The notes beneath the pieces are model-generated. The model had not been told where the DNA came from. It searched no databases and saw only the letters and a list, made by a program, of their open reading frames with translations. Shown here one piece after another: positions 10,683 to 23,368 of a stretch of 64,000 nucleotides of DNA. Both the position numbers and the translations under genes were made by a program. Positions within the stretch are counted from its first letter, which is position 1. Every line of letters starts with the position of its first letter. This stretch comes from Sternotherus odoratus (lineage: Eukaryota; Chordata; Testudines; Kinosternidae): contig JAVMKO010000006.1 in assembly GCA_032164245.1 (NCBI GenBank), forward strand, positions 105,727,310 through 105,791,309, written 5' to 3'.

Positions 10683-13261
10683 TGGTGGGTGTTCAGGGCT
10701 GTCTGAATGTCCAGTCCTTTTGAGGTGTTTCAACCTAGGCACCCAAAATCACCATTCACTTTTGAAATACTTGACTCCAGTGACAAGCTTCACTCCTCAA
10801 GCTTTAATCCCGCACCTCAGACCCAAACCCACAAAGGGAGCAACTGCTCATGGGAATCAAATCCCTAGTAGCATTCTTTAAATATCACCATTTTCCCCCA
10901 CTCTGCACTGTGAAAGCTCGATCCCCAGATGCTCTGCATCAGCAGAACTCTCTGGATGCCAACGAACCAAGTGTTCAGCTGGTGCAAATCAGCCTTTGCC
11001 CCATTTATGCCAGTAGACCAGGTGTAAATAGGAAATGCTCCATGCAAGTTAATTGTCCAGATCTCCTGCTAATGTACATTGGCCATAAACACCATGTAAT
11101 TCAACAGGGCAAGATCCCCAGGTGGCATAAATCAGTTTAGATTAACTGACGTCAGTGGGCTGGATCCTCTGGTGGTGTGAAGCAAAGGGGCCCCATTGGA
11201 GTCTCTAGACTAGATTATTTACTGGTGTATCTGACCTCGCTCATTTGGAGCTCTGGGGTGTGTGTGTAAATTGGAGTGGTCCCATTGAAGTCAACAGGCC
11301 AGAGCCACAGTGGATGTGACTCCTGTGCCAATTGGCACCCACACAGGATCTGACCTAAGGATCCTACTGGGGAGCCTGTTTCATAGCCTCTGGCTGTGAT
11401 AGCAGTTTCAGTTTAAAACATGTTTATTCTGTCCATATTCTTTCACTGTTTTCCCATGGCATTAAAGTGAATCCAATCAAGATGTGTCTGTCCTGGTCTA
11501 CAAGGTCTGGACAGAGGGTATGTGGCCTAGAGAGAGAAGTGGATATATAGGTCGACATTAATAGAATTAATAGTAATATCTGACTGATACTAATATAGTC
11601 CCTGGAACAACACTTTTGAATTTCAAATGTATCTTCTGTGCAGTTCTGCAGTTACAAATCACATAATTAGTTTCTCTCTCTGTATGTTCCCGCTTAGGTA
11701 ATTCTGTGCTGGTAATTTCTTTAATTCCCCAGTGAAGAACAAGGTAATGCACTTTGGAGATTCTGCTGGTTCAAAATAATCACCCTGGCTCTGGCAACAA
11801 AACAAAAATGGAAATTCCAGGGAGGTGACACTTCCAGGTGCCTCCATCTCAGGACCCGAAGTGATTAATTTAGTGTAATTGACCGATCTCTCCAGAAACA
11901 CTATTAGCTACTGACCAGTTTAATAATCTCCCAGTGGAAATTATTACAAAGTTTGTACCTGCCAAGCTGAGATTGCATAAGATGGTGAACAAGTTTGAAA
12001 GTGTGGTTAAACTGGGTCCATGGAAAATGTGGGGACAGTGTTGAGTATAGGGGACCCCTGCAGTTGTTGACGCTCCCCAAGACACAGGACCCCAGAGGAC
12101 AGTACGGCCCTGAAACAATGAGTTCCAACTGCCTCTGTGCTCATTCACCATTTCAGGGCTCTAGGGTGTTATTTGTGCTCACTTTGGAACAGGCAACTTG
12201 TGTTTTGTTTTGGGTATTGAATTTGACCCAATGTGTATTTATTTAAAGATTTAGGGTCATGGAATCGCAGATTCTTTTGGGTTGGAAAGGAATCATTTCA
12301 TCCATCTCTCCCTGATACATGGACAGCTGTTTTCATTCTTCTGCTCTGCCACAAACTGGACAAATCACTTAAACTATCCCATCAGTCAGTACCTCCTTGA
12401 GAGAGATATCAAGTGAAAAAATAGTCTCTCCTCTCCCTCGCCTATGTTGTGGTCTGCCCTGCAGAATTGAAGTGGGGAGCTAATTGCTGAGCAATGCTTC
12501 TGGGGGAATAAAGAGTAAGGATTTTAAGGAATACAGTTTTGGGGAAGGGGAACGGCTCAAGGGTTTGAGGCTGAGACATGGAGTCTTTCCCTCTGCATCA
12601 CCAGCTCCAATCCAGGGAGAAGGTCAAGATCCATGAGCCCAGACAGATGAAGGGTCTTGCAATGGGCTACGATTGTTTTCAGCTCTAACTCACAGACCTT
12701 TTTTTCCCCACATCCTGTTCAGTGAATTGAACCAACATGCCATGTACGGAAACAGCACCACAGAGAAACCCAGTGACATTATCTCAGCATCTGCTCTGCT
12801 GCGGAGAGCCATTTTAACTCCCTACACCTCTTTCCACCGCTTTGTCATTCCTCTAGAAGGTGGGATAAAGCATGAGAAAGATGAGTGTTTATTTCCCTGT
12901 AAGTCTATTGTAAAATATTTCAGCTGCTCCCAGGAGGACTGAAAGAAGGAAATGAAATGAGTTATGGCAATAAATAAATGTGTGGTGACATAGACCATTT
13001 GTGGTAGATTTGAATAAATTAATAAAGAAGGATGATGGGATGCATCTGGGTTACGCAAAACTTACTCTGCATGTAGGCGACTGTCCTCTGTCCTCAGATA
13101 AATGGGATCATAGAAATTACAGAGATAATTTTTTTCTGTGTAGTGATTCTGTGAAGGGAAAGTTTTGCTGAAGTGCGTGTTTCTGTGTTCTAATGAAGAA
13201 GTTGGCTGAAAATCTGGATGCTACGGTGGTCACTAGAAATGATAAAAGCTCTTATGTGGGA
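10683..13261. other. Array flank without recognised gene
   Basis: Copy of 787-3365. Differences are scattered single bases, with no coding-type bias visible. Confidence 0.4.
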
Positions 13262-13475
13262 CAAAAGATTGGCTATTAGGAAACACTATTTCACTTTGGA
13301 GGGTGGTGGAGCACTGGAATGGGTTACCTCAGGAGATGGTGGAATCTCCATCTTTTGAGGCCTGGCTTGACAAATTCCTGGCTGGGATGATTTACTTGAG
13401 GATTGGTCCTGCTTTGAGCAGGGGAATACCTCCTGAGGTCCCTTCCAACCCTGATATTCTATAATTCTATGAGTC
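13262..13475 (+). mobile_element. CR1 LINE 3' end, unit 2
   Basis: Copy of the insertion at 3366-3579, with the same end points. Confidence 0.8.
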
Positions 13476-13678
13476 TAAAATGTTGACTAATATTGTTGCT
13501 CTGGAATTTGACATTCCTGCATCTACCCCAGAACCTGACACTATGGCCGTCGTCCATTTTGCATGCGCAGCCACCATGAAAACCAAATATCACATAACTA
13601 GGAATAATAGTCCTGACAGGCCATAGTGGTTTGAAGCTGAGTTGCTCAACCGTCTGGGGACTAAGGAAGCTGTGCACA

Positions 13679-14074
13679 CAGGGCTGGCGACAGGAATTTT
13701 GGGGCCCCATATGCAGATCGTGCAGGGGCCCCCCCCCGGGTCTCCCGCCGCCCTCAGGGGGCTCCCCCGGCCGGTCTCCCGCTGCCCGCGGGCCCCAAAC
13801 CCCATATACGCTCTGGCCATGTGGCCCCCGCATGCGCTCTGGCCGTGTGGCCTGGCCAGGAGAAGCAAAGGGGCACGGGGGGAGGCTGCTGGGTGCCGGG
13901 GGAGGGGGCTGACAAGCGCTGCAGCGGCTGCCCGGAGCTGCGCCTTGCTCACAGGCCCGGCGACAAGGGGGTAGAGCTGTGTACCAGGCCCGCCCCGGAT
14001 TTAAGGGGGCCCACCCCCCAAAGTCCGGGGCCCGGTACAGTTGTACCAGTTGTACCACCCTGTCGCCGGCACTG
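13679..14074. mobile_element. hAT-type MITE, unit 2 copy
   Basis: Same insertion as 3783-4175, with the same TGTGCACA duplication on both sides. Both termini carry one substitution (CAGGGCTGG; the right end reads GGCACTG), and a G/C run is three bases longer. Confidence 0.88.
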
Positions 14075-14576
14075 TGTGCACATGCCTAGTGGAAGAATTT
14101 TAGGCACCTCGATGATTTTGCTAATAGAAACTTAGGGCTTGTTTATGCTTGAAACACTACATTGGCACGGCTGCTGCACTTCAGTGTAGTTGCTACCTAC
14201 ACCAATGGGAGGGACACTCCCACCCGCGTAGTTAATGCACCAACCTGAGAGATGGTAGCTAGGGCGATGGAAGAAGTTTTCCATTGTTCTAACATTATCT
14301 TCATGAGGACTTAGGTCAGCTTCACTACCTCACACGGGGGCCACCCTGTCCTCCTGCCCCCTACCCTCCTGTGAGCAATGGGAACAGGACATTATTTTGG
14401 CTCCCGCTCCCTCCCCTCCCGTGCGTAATTGGGTCAGGACCATTCCTCTGATCCTATCCCACTCCTCCTCTGAGTCATGGGAACAGGATGGCTCCTCTTC
14501 ACCTTCCCCCTCCTCTCCTGTCAGCCATGGGGAAGGTCCAGCTCCTCAGGTCCTCTCCCCTCCCTCCCTGAAATTA

Positions 14577-14798
14577 ATAGACAGTAGGTTGAAAACAAAC
14601 AAAAGGGAACAATTCTTCTCTCAATGCAGAGTCAGCCTGTGGAACGTGTTGCCAGGGGATGTTGTGAAGATCAAAACTATAACTGGGTGGAAAAACAGAA
14701 TGAGCTAAGCTGATGGAGGATCCGTCCGTCATTGGCCTTTACCCCCAGCTCTGGGTATCCTAAGCCTCTACCTGCCATGAGCCTAATGTCAGGGTGGT
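14577..14798 (+). mobile_element. CR1 LINE 3' fragment, unit 2
   Basis: Copy of 4677-4899 without the 18-bp duplication. Confidence 0.75.
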
Positions 14799-14800
14799 TA

Positions 14801-14990
14801 AGCACTTGGGATAAATTGCCCAGGGAGGTTGTGGAATCTCCACCACTGGAGATTTTTCAGAGCAGGTTGGGCAAACCCTTGTCAGGGATGGTCTAGATAA
14901 TACTTAGAACTGCCATGAGTGCAGGGGACTGGACTAGTTGACCGCCCCAAGTCCCCTCCAGTCCTACGATTTTCTGACCTCAGAAAGGGC
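14801..14990 (+). mobile_element. CR1 LINE 3' end, second subfamily, unit 2
   Basis: Copy of 4905-5095. Confidence 0.7.
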
Positions 14991-15052
14991 CCTGCACCGG
15001 GAGGGACACACCACAAACCTACACTTGACATTCAGCACCACTGTACCCCCAT

Positions 15053-15074
15053 CACACACACACACACACACACA
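15053..15074. repeat. (CA)n microsatellite
   Basis: CA run followed by a second short CA run after GTGCCCACTA. Confidence 0.85.
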
Positions 15075-15938
15075 GTGCCCACTACACACACACAGCCTGA
15101 CACTGAGCTCGATGTGAATGCAGAATAATCTCTCCTGGGAAGCTGGGACAACTCAAATATTTCCAACTAGCTTGAACAAAAAGAACTGAAGGGGATTCTG
15201 CTGCCCTGGCAGGGAGACAGGACTACATTTCCCAACTGATGTTTTCCATAAGCACCTTCCCCGAGTCCTAGTTTATGCTTAAAAAATTAGATCAACAGAG
15301 CTCTGTCTTACGGAGAGGGAGGACTTTTCACACTCTGTTTGAGGCAGTTAGCTTGTGCTGACTGTCAGTGTAATTCTTCCATTGACCTAGCTACTGGCTC
15401 CCGATTAATGACATCGAAGGAATAACCCTTCCATCAATGTGGAAAGCATCTACACTGTGGCACTGCTGCACATCAGAGCTGAGTCAATGTAATGGTTTTA
15501 GTATAGACAGTCCCTGAATCAATGGTGGTGTTTCCCCCCTTTCTCTTAAAGCTGTTTTTCTCTCCTTTCCCAGTGTTTCTTCTCTCTCCCATGCTAAAGC
15601 TCTTTCATTCTTTTGATAGGTAAATATCTTCAGAAAAGTTGAAAATCCTTCCTTCCCTTCCATGGATCATTTCAATTAAAGGCCAAAACACTTTGAAACT
15701 GACTTGTTTTCCCACGACTTGGTGGCAGTAATTGTTACGCTGGGGGGCAAACAGCTGCACATCTCTTTCTTGTGGTGATATGGGGGTGAACATCTATCAT
15801 TTTACCCTGTCTAAGCTTTATAGGGCATAAAATGAATTTATTTGGGGGTTAGATCCCATTGGGAGCTGGGTGTCTGTGTCCTGGAGACAGGTAAGGTGCT
15901 GAGCAGGTTTCAGTCTAGATCTGCAGTTTTTAGGATGT

Positions 15939-16330
15939 CAAGAATCAGAGAGGTAGCCGTGTTAGTCTGGAATAGCAGAGGTAACTGCCAACTATAAAGT
16001 TTAACTATAAAGCTTTATAGTATAGTTAACTATAAATAATAGTATACTATACTAACTATAGTAACTACTAACTATACTATACTAACTATAGTATACTATA
16101 GTTAGTATACTATAGTTATATGTATATAGTATATATATAGTATATATATGTATATAGTTATATATATAGTATACTATAGTTATATGTATATAGTATACTA
16201 TAGTATACTATACTAACTATAGTAACTAACTATAAATAATAGTATAGTTAACTATAAAGTTTAACTATAAAGACTAACTATAAAGTTTTGAAGCATAAGC
16301 TTTCGTGGGCTAATACCCACTTCGTCGGAT
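15939..16330 (-). mobile_element. Retroposon with TA-rich core
   Basis: Flanked by an exact 16-bp direct repeat GCAGTTTTTAGGATGT (15923-15938 and 16331-16346) that is single in unit 1 (about 6027-6042). Ends carry the widespread turtle-type core GTAGCCGTGTTAGTCTGG on the left and GCATAAGCTTTCGTGGGC on the right. A target duplication of this length points to target-primed reverse transcription. Orientation is minus, judged from 5'-truncated relatives elsewhere in the window. The middle is a 0.29-kb TA-rich expansion. Confidence 0.8.
15984..16276. repeat. TA-rich dyad-symmetric tract
   Basis: Made almost only of ACTATA, TAGTATA and TAACTATAAAG words, with long self-complementary stretches. Probably grew from the ACTAACTAAAG segment normal for this retroposon. 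Confidence 0.8.
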
Positions 16331-17584
16331 GCAGTTTTTAGGATGTGGCCCACACCCGGGATCTGCGTTGCAGCTGGCTAGCGTGTCTGGCTCTACAGGG
16401 GAGGATTCTGGGGTCCCAGGCTGGCAGGGAAAAGGGGCTCAAAGGGAATTTCAGCACATCAGGCGACAATCCCAGTGAGGGTGTCCATGACCAAACCCAT
16501 CACTCTCTGCACTTGTATTTCCTGCATTTCCAGAAAGCATCCCAGCCCCTGAGTGATGTGCTATTCCAGTCTGGGTTGCTCTCAACCTCTCCTTTCCAAG
16601 TTGTTCTTTGGCAGATAACTAATTAAATAACCATTGGAACAGAGATGAAGTTGATCATGTGGGTGCTCCGAACCACTTGTCTATAGAGTCATTCTCTCTA
16701 TCTGATCCTGTGATTCTTTCTGTGTTTTATCCACAATGCAACAGCTTAAACAGGAGAGACTGAGGCCAAAACTACACTACTGGCAAAATAGGGACTACTG
16801 CGATAGATGAAATGGGGTTGATTGAGCAGGTCTGGGGAAGACAAGCTAAATTGATGGGAGAGCTCTCACCTGTTGAAGTCTGTTCTCCACCTCCCTCAGA
16901 AACTATGTTCCATCATGAATATTTATCAGGACTGGTTTACACTAATGCTGTCGGATGACCTATGTTACACAACTTCAGTTACATAACTCTCCAGTTGATA
17001 TAGCACGGTGTGGACACTGCTTTGAGTCAGATGAATTTAGTCAACATGAAGTAGCATAAATTAGATCAATTTACAGCAGTGCAATAGACCAGTTCTGAGA
17101 TTGATACAGGACAGAACATAACCCACTCACCGGGGTACTGTCCGGCAATGTGGGTGACCCATTTTCAAATTGCTTCCTGTACTTCCAGAAAGCAACCCAG
17201 CTTCTGAGTGATGTGCTCTTCCAGCCTTGGTTCCTCTCAATCTCTCCTTTCAAAGTTCCTGTACTGCAGCTAACTAATTAAATAACCATTGGAACAGAGA
17301 CATGAAGTTGAGCATCTCACCCTCTAGGTTGGTGCCTCTAGCCACCAGTGTATAGAATCATTCTTTATCTCTCTATCTCTGACCCTGTGATGCTTCCAGT
17401 GTTTTGTCCACTGATCTCAGCTGGGGCCTGCAGACCTTGTTGAAATACAAACAAATTAATAATAATAACAATATAAAAATGAACGATACTACCAAGGCTC
17501 TGCGAAATTACATTGCAAAGGGCTGGGAATTGAATTCACCTGTTCCCACTCCCTATCACTAAACCAGTACAGAATTACACAGAT

Positions 17585-18523
17585 TTAAGAATTGGTTAGT
17601 AGTTTATTCATTGCTCTCCTCAGGGCGTCCTTCACCTCCCTGTTCCTCAGGCTGTAGATGAGGGGGTTCAACATGGGAATCACCAGCGTGTAAAATACTG
17701 AGGCCACTTTGTCCATGTCCATGGAATAGCTGGAAGAGGGACTTAAAAACATGATTAGTTGGATGCCATAAAACAAGACCACTGTTATCAAGTGGAAAGA
17801 GCAGGTGGAGAATGCTTTGCGCCAGCCCCCAGTGGCGCGGATTCGCAGGATGGTGGAGATGATATAGACATAGGAGAGAAGGACAGTCACAAAGCCGGTA
17901 ACTTGAATGAAACACGTGGAAGCAAACATCACAATCTCATTGATGCGGGTGTCAGAGCAGGAGAGGGCCAATAGTGAGGGGACATCACAGAAGAAACGAT
18001 TGATGATATTGGAGCTGCAGAATGATAGTCGAAATGTAAAACACATGAATATCACTGAATCCACCAACCCCACAACATACACTCCAGCCACCAGCTGTGT
18101 ACAAAGCTGCCTGGACATGGTGACCGTATAGAGCAGTGGATTACAGATGGCCACATAACGGTCATAGGCCATCACAGCCAGCAAGAGGCACTCAACATCT
18201 GTGAAAATGATACCGAGATACATTTGTACAGTGCAGGCAGTGTAAGAAATGTTTTTCCTCTTGGATAAGAAACTCAGCAACATCGTAGCAGAAATTAACG
18301 AGGAAAAGCAGAGGTCACAGAAAGACAAATGACTGAGGAAAAAGTACATGGGGGTGTGGATTTGGGGATCAATAATGATTAACAAGATCATCCCCCCATT
18401 TCCCACCAGGGTGATACCATAAATCAGTAGGAACAGCACAATCAGGGGGACCTCCAGCTCCGGACGATCTGTCAGTGCTGAGAGAATGAACTCGGTCACC
18501 TCCGAGTGATTTCCCTTTTCCAT
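17585..18523 (-). CDS. Olfactory receptor, class II, array copy OR2
   Basis: Intact 312-residue receptor aligning without gaps to the other five array copies. Seen: NHS at N5, GN at 41-42, PMYFF at 58-62, MAYDRY at 118-123, FCD at 178-180, KAFSTC at 236-241, PMLNPLIY at 283-290. With OR1 it shares a second possible sequon (NIS at 91) at the TM2-TM3 loop and the sequence SPSSSYS before TM7. OR3-6 have KSIS and RPTSSYS at those places, so OR1 and OR2 form one coding clade. Charge changes from OR1 cluster near the extracellular start of TM3 (E88K, E96A). The same putative splice acceptor lies 24 nt upstream of the ATG. The C-terminal codons include AATAAA 21 nt before the stop codon. Confidence 0.95.
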   Translation of the reverse strand: MEKGNHSEVTEFILSALTDRPELEVPLIVLFLLIYGITLVGNGGMILLIIIDPQIHTPMYFFLSHLSFCDLCFSSLISATMLLSFLSKRKNISYTACTVQMYLGIIFTDVECLLLAVMAYDRYVAICNPLLYTVTMSRQLCTQLVAGVYVVGLVDSVIFMCFTFRLSFCSSNIINRFFCDVPSLLALSCSDTRINEIVMFASTCFIQVTGFVTVLLSYVYIISTILRIRATGGWRKAFSTCSFHLITVVLFYGIQLIMFLSPSSSYSMDMDKVASVFYTLVIPMLNPLIYSLRNREVKDALRRAMNKLLTNS

Positions 18524-20314
18524 CTCCTCTGAGCACAGATCAGACAGCTACAGAGATGTGAGCAGGTGGATGGTGCGGAAAACCTGTCCCTTCTCTGTAA
18601 TGAAGTAACTGAAGATAAACGGAGATCAGTTTCTCAATCGACATCAGTATCCGCTCAGGTAAGGGCTTAGTCCACAGAGCCAGATGTTCACAGCTGGTCA
18701 TTCCAGGTGTTCGATAAGATGCACACACTGTATATATACAGTAACACACAGGTTAATCATACCTCACTTAGACACTCCTGTTCTCTAATCCCAACAGAAA
18801 ACAGTGACTTGTGACTCTGCTGTGAGAGAATGAGTCTGGAGAGATTATTCCTTAGCTCAAGAAGTAGTGAGAGTAAAGGAGTGTCAATCTTTCTACCCAC
18901 TTTGGGCAAGGGCTCTGTGGCTTGGCATGTCAGTTTTGGGTAAAAGTTGCTTAATGGCCTAACTAAACTCTTTGGCATTTACTTTAGCTTGTATGAAAAC
19001 CCAGAGACATAATGGAAAACCCTGGCTTAGTTGATTATTTGCCTATTTTTTTCCAACCAAGGAGGTCACTTCTTTCGCTGAAGGGGTAGGAGTTAGGGCT
19101 GAGGTTTTATGTGCTTCAGGTCCTGAATTCAATACCTTCCAATCACCATTGTATCTGTGTGACTGCAATTCAGGACAATAGCACGTACCTGGTGAGAGGA
19201 GAGAGGGGGATGTGGCGGCATTTTCCCATCAACAGAAACTGCCAGTTTGGAGCATTTGTGAAGTTTTATACTGAGATGTGTGGACTATGGGACCTGATCC
19301 CTGAAACAACTGGGAATACCTGAGCTCAGAGCCCCATGACACCTAATTAATGCATTCAGTGAACCAAAGCTACATTTGGTGTAATTCATGCCCTGAGGAT
19401 TGGTTTGGCCCATGCTTTCCTACTGTGTTTTTAAATGACGCAATTTCTACAAGAGTTACAGAGTAGGAGGTTAGGGGTATATTTCATCCAGCTGTTTTCA
19501 GTGCAAGCCAGGTGCTGTGTAGAGCTGATCCACAAAGGTTTGGGGTTATTCTGTGTGTGTGGAGACTGAATTTTTGGTATAAAAACTTAATATTTCAACT
19601 TGGAAATACCACTGAAGTGCCTCTGATACCACACACCACCAATCTCTTCCATGGTCCGGGCTCCCAGGCTGGACCACAACCCCCATGATACATGATGGTC
19701 TCTCCTCTTGCTGAACTGCCATGGAACTTCGCTATAGTCCCACAGCCATGGGTTAGGGTGGAGGGGAGTTTGGTATTTTGACGGTAAATGAATAATATCC
19801 AAGGAAAAATAATTTCAAAGATATAATAGTTGAATGCAAAATCCAATTTGCCATCAAAAAATCTTCCCAAGAAAATTTTTCAACCAGCCTTAGCAACAAA
19901 TTTGGAATCAAAGGAACAGAAAGTGAGATACAGGGGAAATGAACTAATTATTTGCTGCTGTAGGTGATATCTTCTCAGTCATTCTGATTTCAGAATCCCC
20001 TCATTGTCGCAGCCCCAACTGGTGCAATGTAAATCCTGTAAAACATGTAAGAATACTCCAGATTATCTAGCTATATATAGCATGCCTATCACCATGGTAT
20101 CCTATATTCTTCCCTTGCTAGGTTATTTTCCAAAATAGGAATAGTAGATTCATTCATTTTTGCATGATTGAGACTTCTGCAGTTCACAGACTATTCCCCT
20201 TTTATGAATGCTATCTGAACACACAGCTCAGCTTTAAGATGCTCAACAAATCTATGAATCAACTAGAAATAGTCACCCTCTCTCTGCAAATATTAATACT
20301 TTTTTTATAATGTA

Positions 20315-21601
20315 TGTGAAGTTATAAGATGACACTGTATCATGTTATTAACACATGTTCCAAACTCAGGCTGGCAAACTGGTCTGTTTTAAACAGATAA
20401 ATGTGTGCACTGCTTAATTTTGTATCTAAACTGTAACCAGAGTCATTAAGCAAGAAGGGAAACAAACGTACCCGAAAATGGTGAGGAAAAACCAGCAGGA
20501 AACATCCTTCTACATAGAGTTTTTCTCTTCCTATAATCAGATGGAAATGTTTCTTAAAGGGGGGATAATACTCTTAAAAGAACGAGCAGAAATCCCAAGA
20601 CATACCAGCTCTCTCTCAATTGATTCATGACTTCTGAAAGGATAAATGAAACAGCCATTGGCTTGGGGGAGGGGTCCTGACCTATGAAGTTTGGTCAGTA
20701 AGACTGCTGGAAGCACGCGGCGAGGAAACTTTTGCTTTAAATTTCACATCATTTGTTAACTTAGGGACTGTTAGAGACCGGAAGATAATTGTGACGGCAA
20801 CCACTAGGGGGCGTAGTTACGCTTCTGAGTCAACTCCAGGAGAGGGTGTAATGGTGTTATCAGCCAGGAGAATGGCCTTGTACTGCTGTTATCTGTGTGT
20901 GTCTGAGAACAAGTTCTCAGCTGTGTGAGTGTTTACCCCGTTTGTGTGAGAATGAATGCGTGGGAAAGTAGATGGGGAAACTGAGGCAGGACAGCGTAAT
21001 CAACAAGTGCTAAACAGTGTGTAACCAACCAATTAGCTTGCTGCTTGCTATTAATAAGATGACTATGTATGAGATGCAAATGACTATGGGTATATCTGTG
21101 TTGACACACCCTCATGGGTTGGGCTTCTTCTCTGGACATCGCTTGGGTGTGTCAGACATTCTGTATCGCGGCAGTGCTGACCGAGGCCCCCAGCACGGTA
21201 ATGCCGCTCCCTTGAATAAACTCACCACTTTCCATCTAGCCACCTGTGTGAAGCCTCATTTCTCCCGGCAACGAGATAACCACCCCGCAACAGGCACAAG
21301 TTGCATTCTAGCTTTGTTTTCCTTGGAACCATGTCTGACTTCTAGGCCTCCTTATTTACACTCACTTAGAATCTATCTTGGTAGTCAATAAACTTGCTTT
21401 ATTGTTTTATGTAGTTTGTATTGTCCAGGAGAGGACTGGGCAGCACAGGATGTACATTTCTGGAGGGAAATCAAAGACTGGGGAGTGTGTTGGGGTCGCC
21501 CTGCAGTATAACCAAGAGTGGTGAGAGCCTGAGTGTAACCCAACTATTCCTGGCCAGGCTGCAGATACAGACATGCTCAGGGTGTAATTTTCATGCTAGA
21601 C
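20315..21601 (+). mobile_element. LTR-A, unit 2/3 boundary, interrupted
   Basis: Starts TGTGAAGTTATAA. The late part contains GTAGTCAATAAACT. The 3' end gives way to LTR-B-like sequence near 21601. A separate solo LTR is nested at 20769-21292. Confidence 0.5.
20769..21292 (+). mobile_element. Solo LTR nested in LTR-A
   Basis: 524 bp with TG...CA ends (TGTTAGAG ... CGCAACA) and flanks GGGAC / GGCAC. Unit 5 has a single GGCAC at the empty site, so this is a 5-bp duplication with one later change. AATAAA at 21215-21220 fits an LTR polyadenylation signal. Confidence 0.7.
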
Positions 21602-21724
21602 CCGTCGATTTTGTCTTCAGCTGGCTCAAGAGAGAGCCTCTCCATCCCTATAGATACCGTGACTGCAGGGGGTGTGAGTGTTCACTGGACCAAGACTAAG
21701 GAGATCCTAGTCTGTAAATGGAAG

Positions 21725-21761
21725 TGTGTGTGTGTGTGTGTGTGTATGCGCATGCATACAT

Positions 21762-21794
<33 letters not shown>

Positions 21795-21796
21795 TA
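21725..21796. repeat. (TG)n-(CA)n inverted microsatellite
   Basis: A TG run, then ATGCGCATGCATACATG, then a CA run. The whole is alternating purine-pyrimidine and nearly self-complementary. Confidence 0.9.
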
Positions 21797-22135
21797 TCCT
21801 ACACATTTAATGTAATGGAAACCAAGCAGCTGCAAATGAGGATTTGATGCAGAGCTGTGGGCATGTGTGGGAATCCTGCAGATTGGAGATGAGATGGACG
21901 CGACAGGAATGCCAGGGGATCCAGGAGTAGAAATAGAAAGGCCAGGAGGGTTGCAACAGATCAGAAATGAAGTGTGCTGCCTATCTGGGGAGTGGGTGGA
22001 TTTTCAAAATGATCTTTTCTGTCTTTAGCAACTGGCTACAATTGTTTTTTATTCAGCTCTGAATTCACCCAAACAGTTCCGAACACGGAGGCTTCTCTTT
22101 GCATTATTTGTAAATAGGAAATTTAGTCTGTACAT
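21797..22135. other. Unit 3-specific segment
   Basis: No match in units 1-2 and no coding support. Origin not recognised. Confidence 0.35.
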
Positions 22136-22222
22136 GGGTCCATAGATTTTAAGGCCAGAAGAGGTCATGATTATCAGATAGTCTCATGTCCTGCATGACA
22201 CAGGTCAGAATATTCTAATCTT
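22136..22222 (-). mobile_element. CR1-like 3'-end relic
   Basis: CCATAGATTTTAAGGCCAGA followed by a CATGTCCTGCATGACACAGG-type phrase, the reverse of a CR1 subfamily tail. Unit 3 only. Confidence 0.4.
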
Positions 22223-23368
22223 CCCTGCAGCGAATGGAATGATTCTATCCTGTAGGAGAGCCTGTTTCGTAACCTGTGCTGTTATAGCAGTTTCAGTTTA
22301 TAACATGTTTATTCTCTCCATATTCTTTCATTGTTTTCCTATGGTATTAAAGTGCATCCAATCAAAATGTGTCTGTCCTGGGTTACAAGGTCTGGGCCGA
22401 GGGTTTGTGCGCTATAGAGAGGTGGATATGTAGGCCTCACATTGGCAGAATTAATAGCAATATTTGACTGATACTAATATAGTCCCGGGAACAACACTTT
22501 AGAATTTCAAATGTATCTTCTGTGCAGTTCTGCAGTTACAAATCAAATAATTAGTTTCTCTCTGTGTATTTTCCCACTTAGGGAATTCTCTGCTGGTAAT
22601 TTCTTTAATTCCCCAATGAGGAACAAGGTAATGCACTTTGGAGATTCTGCTGATTCAAAATAATCACCCTGGCTCTGTCAACAAAACAAAAATGAAAATT
22701 CCAGGGAAGTGACACTTCCAGGTGCCTCCATCTCAGGACCTCAGGTGATCAATTTAGTGTAATTGACCCATCTCTCCAGAAATGCTATTAGCTACTGACC
22801 ATTTTCATAATCTCCCAGTGGAAATGATTACAAAGTTTGTACCTGCCAAACTGGGATTGCGTAACTTGGCAAGCGAGTTTGGAAGTGTGGTTAAAGTGGG
22901 TCCATGGTGCATCATTAAAATCTGAATGCGTTTCAAAGACATTGCAAACGTTCATTGAAATTAGCAGGGCACAATCTGAATTGTAGCAGAAGACCCCTCT
23001 GGCTTCCCAGGACATCCTCAGCAGTGAGATATCATCCAGGACGAACCAAGCCTGTGGAAATGTGGGGACAGTGTTGAGCATAGGGGCCCCCTGAACTTGT
23101 TGGCTCTCCCCAAGACACAGGACCCCACAGGACAGTACGATCCTGGAACAATCAGTTCCCCCTGCTTCTGTGGTTACTCAACATTGTGGGGCTCTTGCAG
23201 GTTATGTGTGCTCGCCTTGGGACAGGCAACTTGTGCTATTGCATGAACTGTGCTTGTCTTTAAGTTTGGCCAAATCATTGCTCATTAAACTATTGTTAGG
23301 CCACTAAACATGTGGCCTAATACTACTAAACTGGAAGGGACCTCGAGAGGCCATCAAGTCCTGTCGCC

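Larger units (their letters stand above)
15735..16503 (+). mobile_element. LTR-B 3' fragment, second copy in unit 2
   Basis: Homologous to 5836-6199 and interrupted by the retroposon at 15939-16330. Confidence 0.5.
9622..21420. repeat. Tandem array unit 2
   Basis: Contains OR2. It is the fullest type-1 unit and holds the hAT MITE, a TA-rich retroposon, and a solo LTR nested inside LTR-A. Confidence 0.8.
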
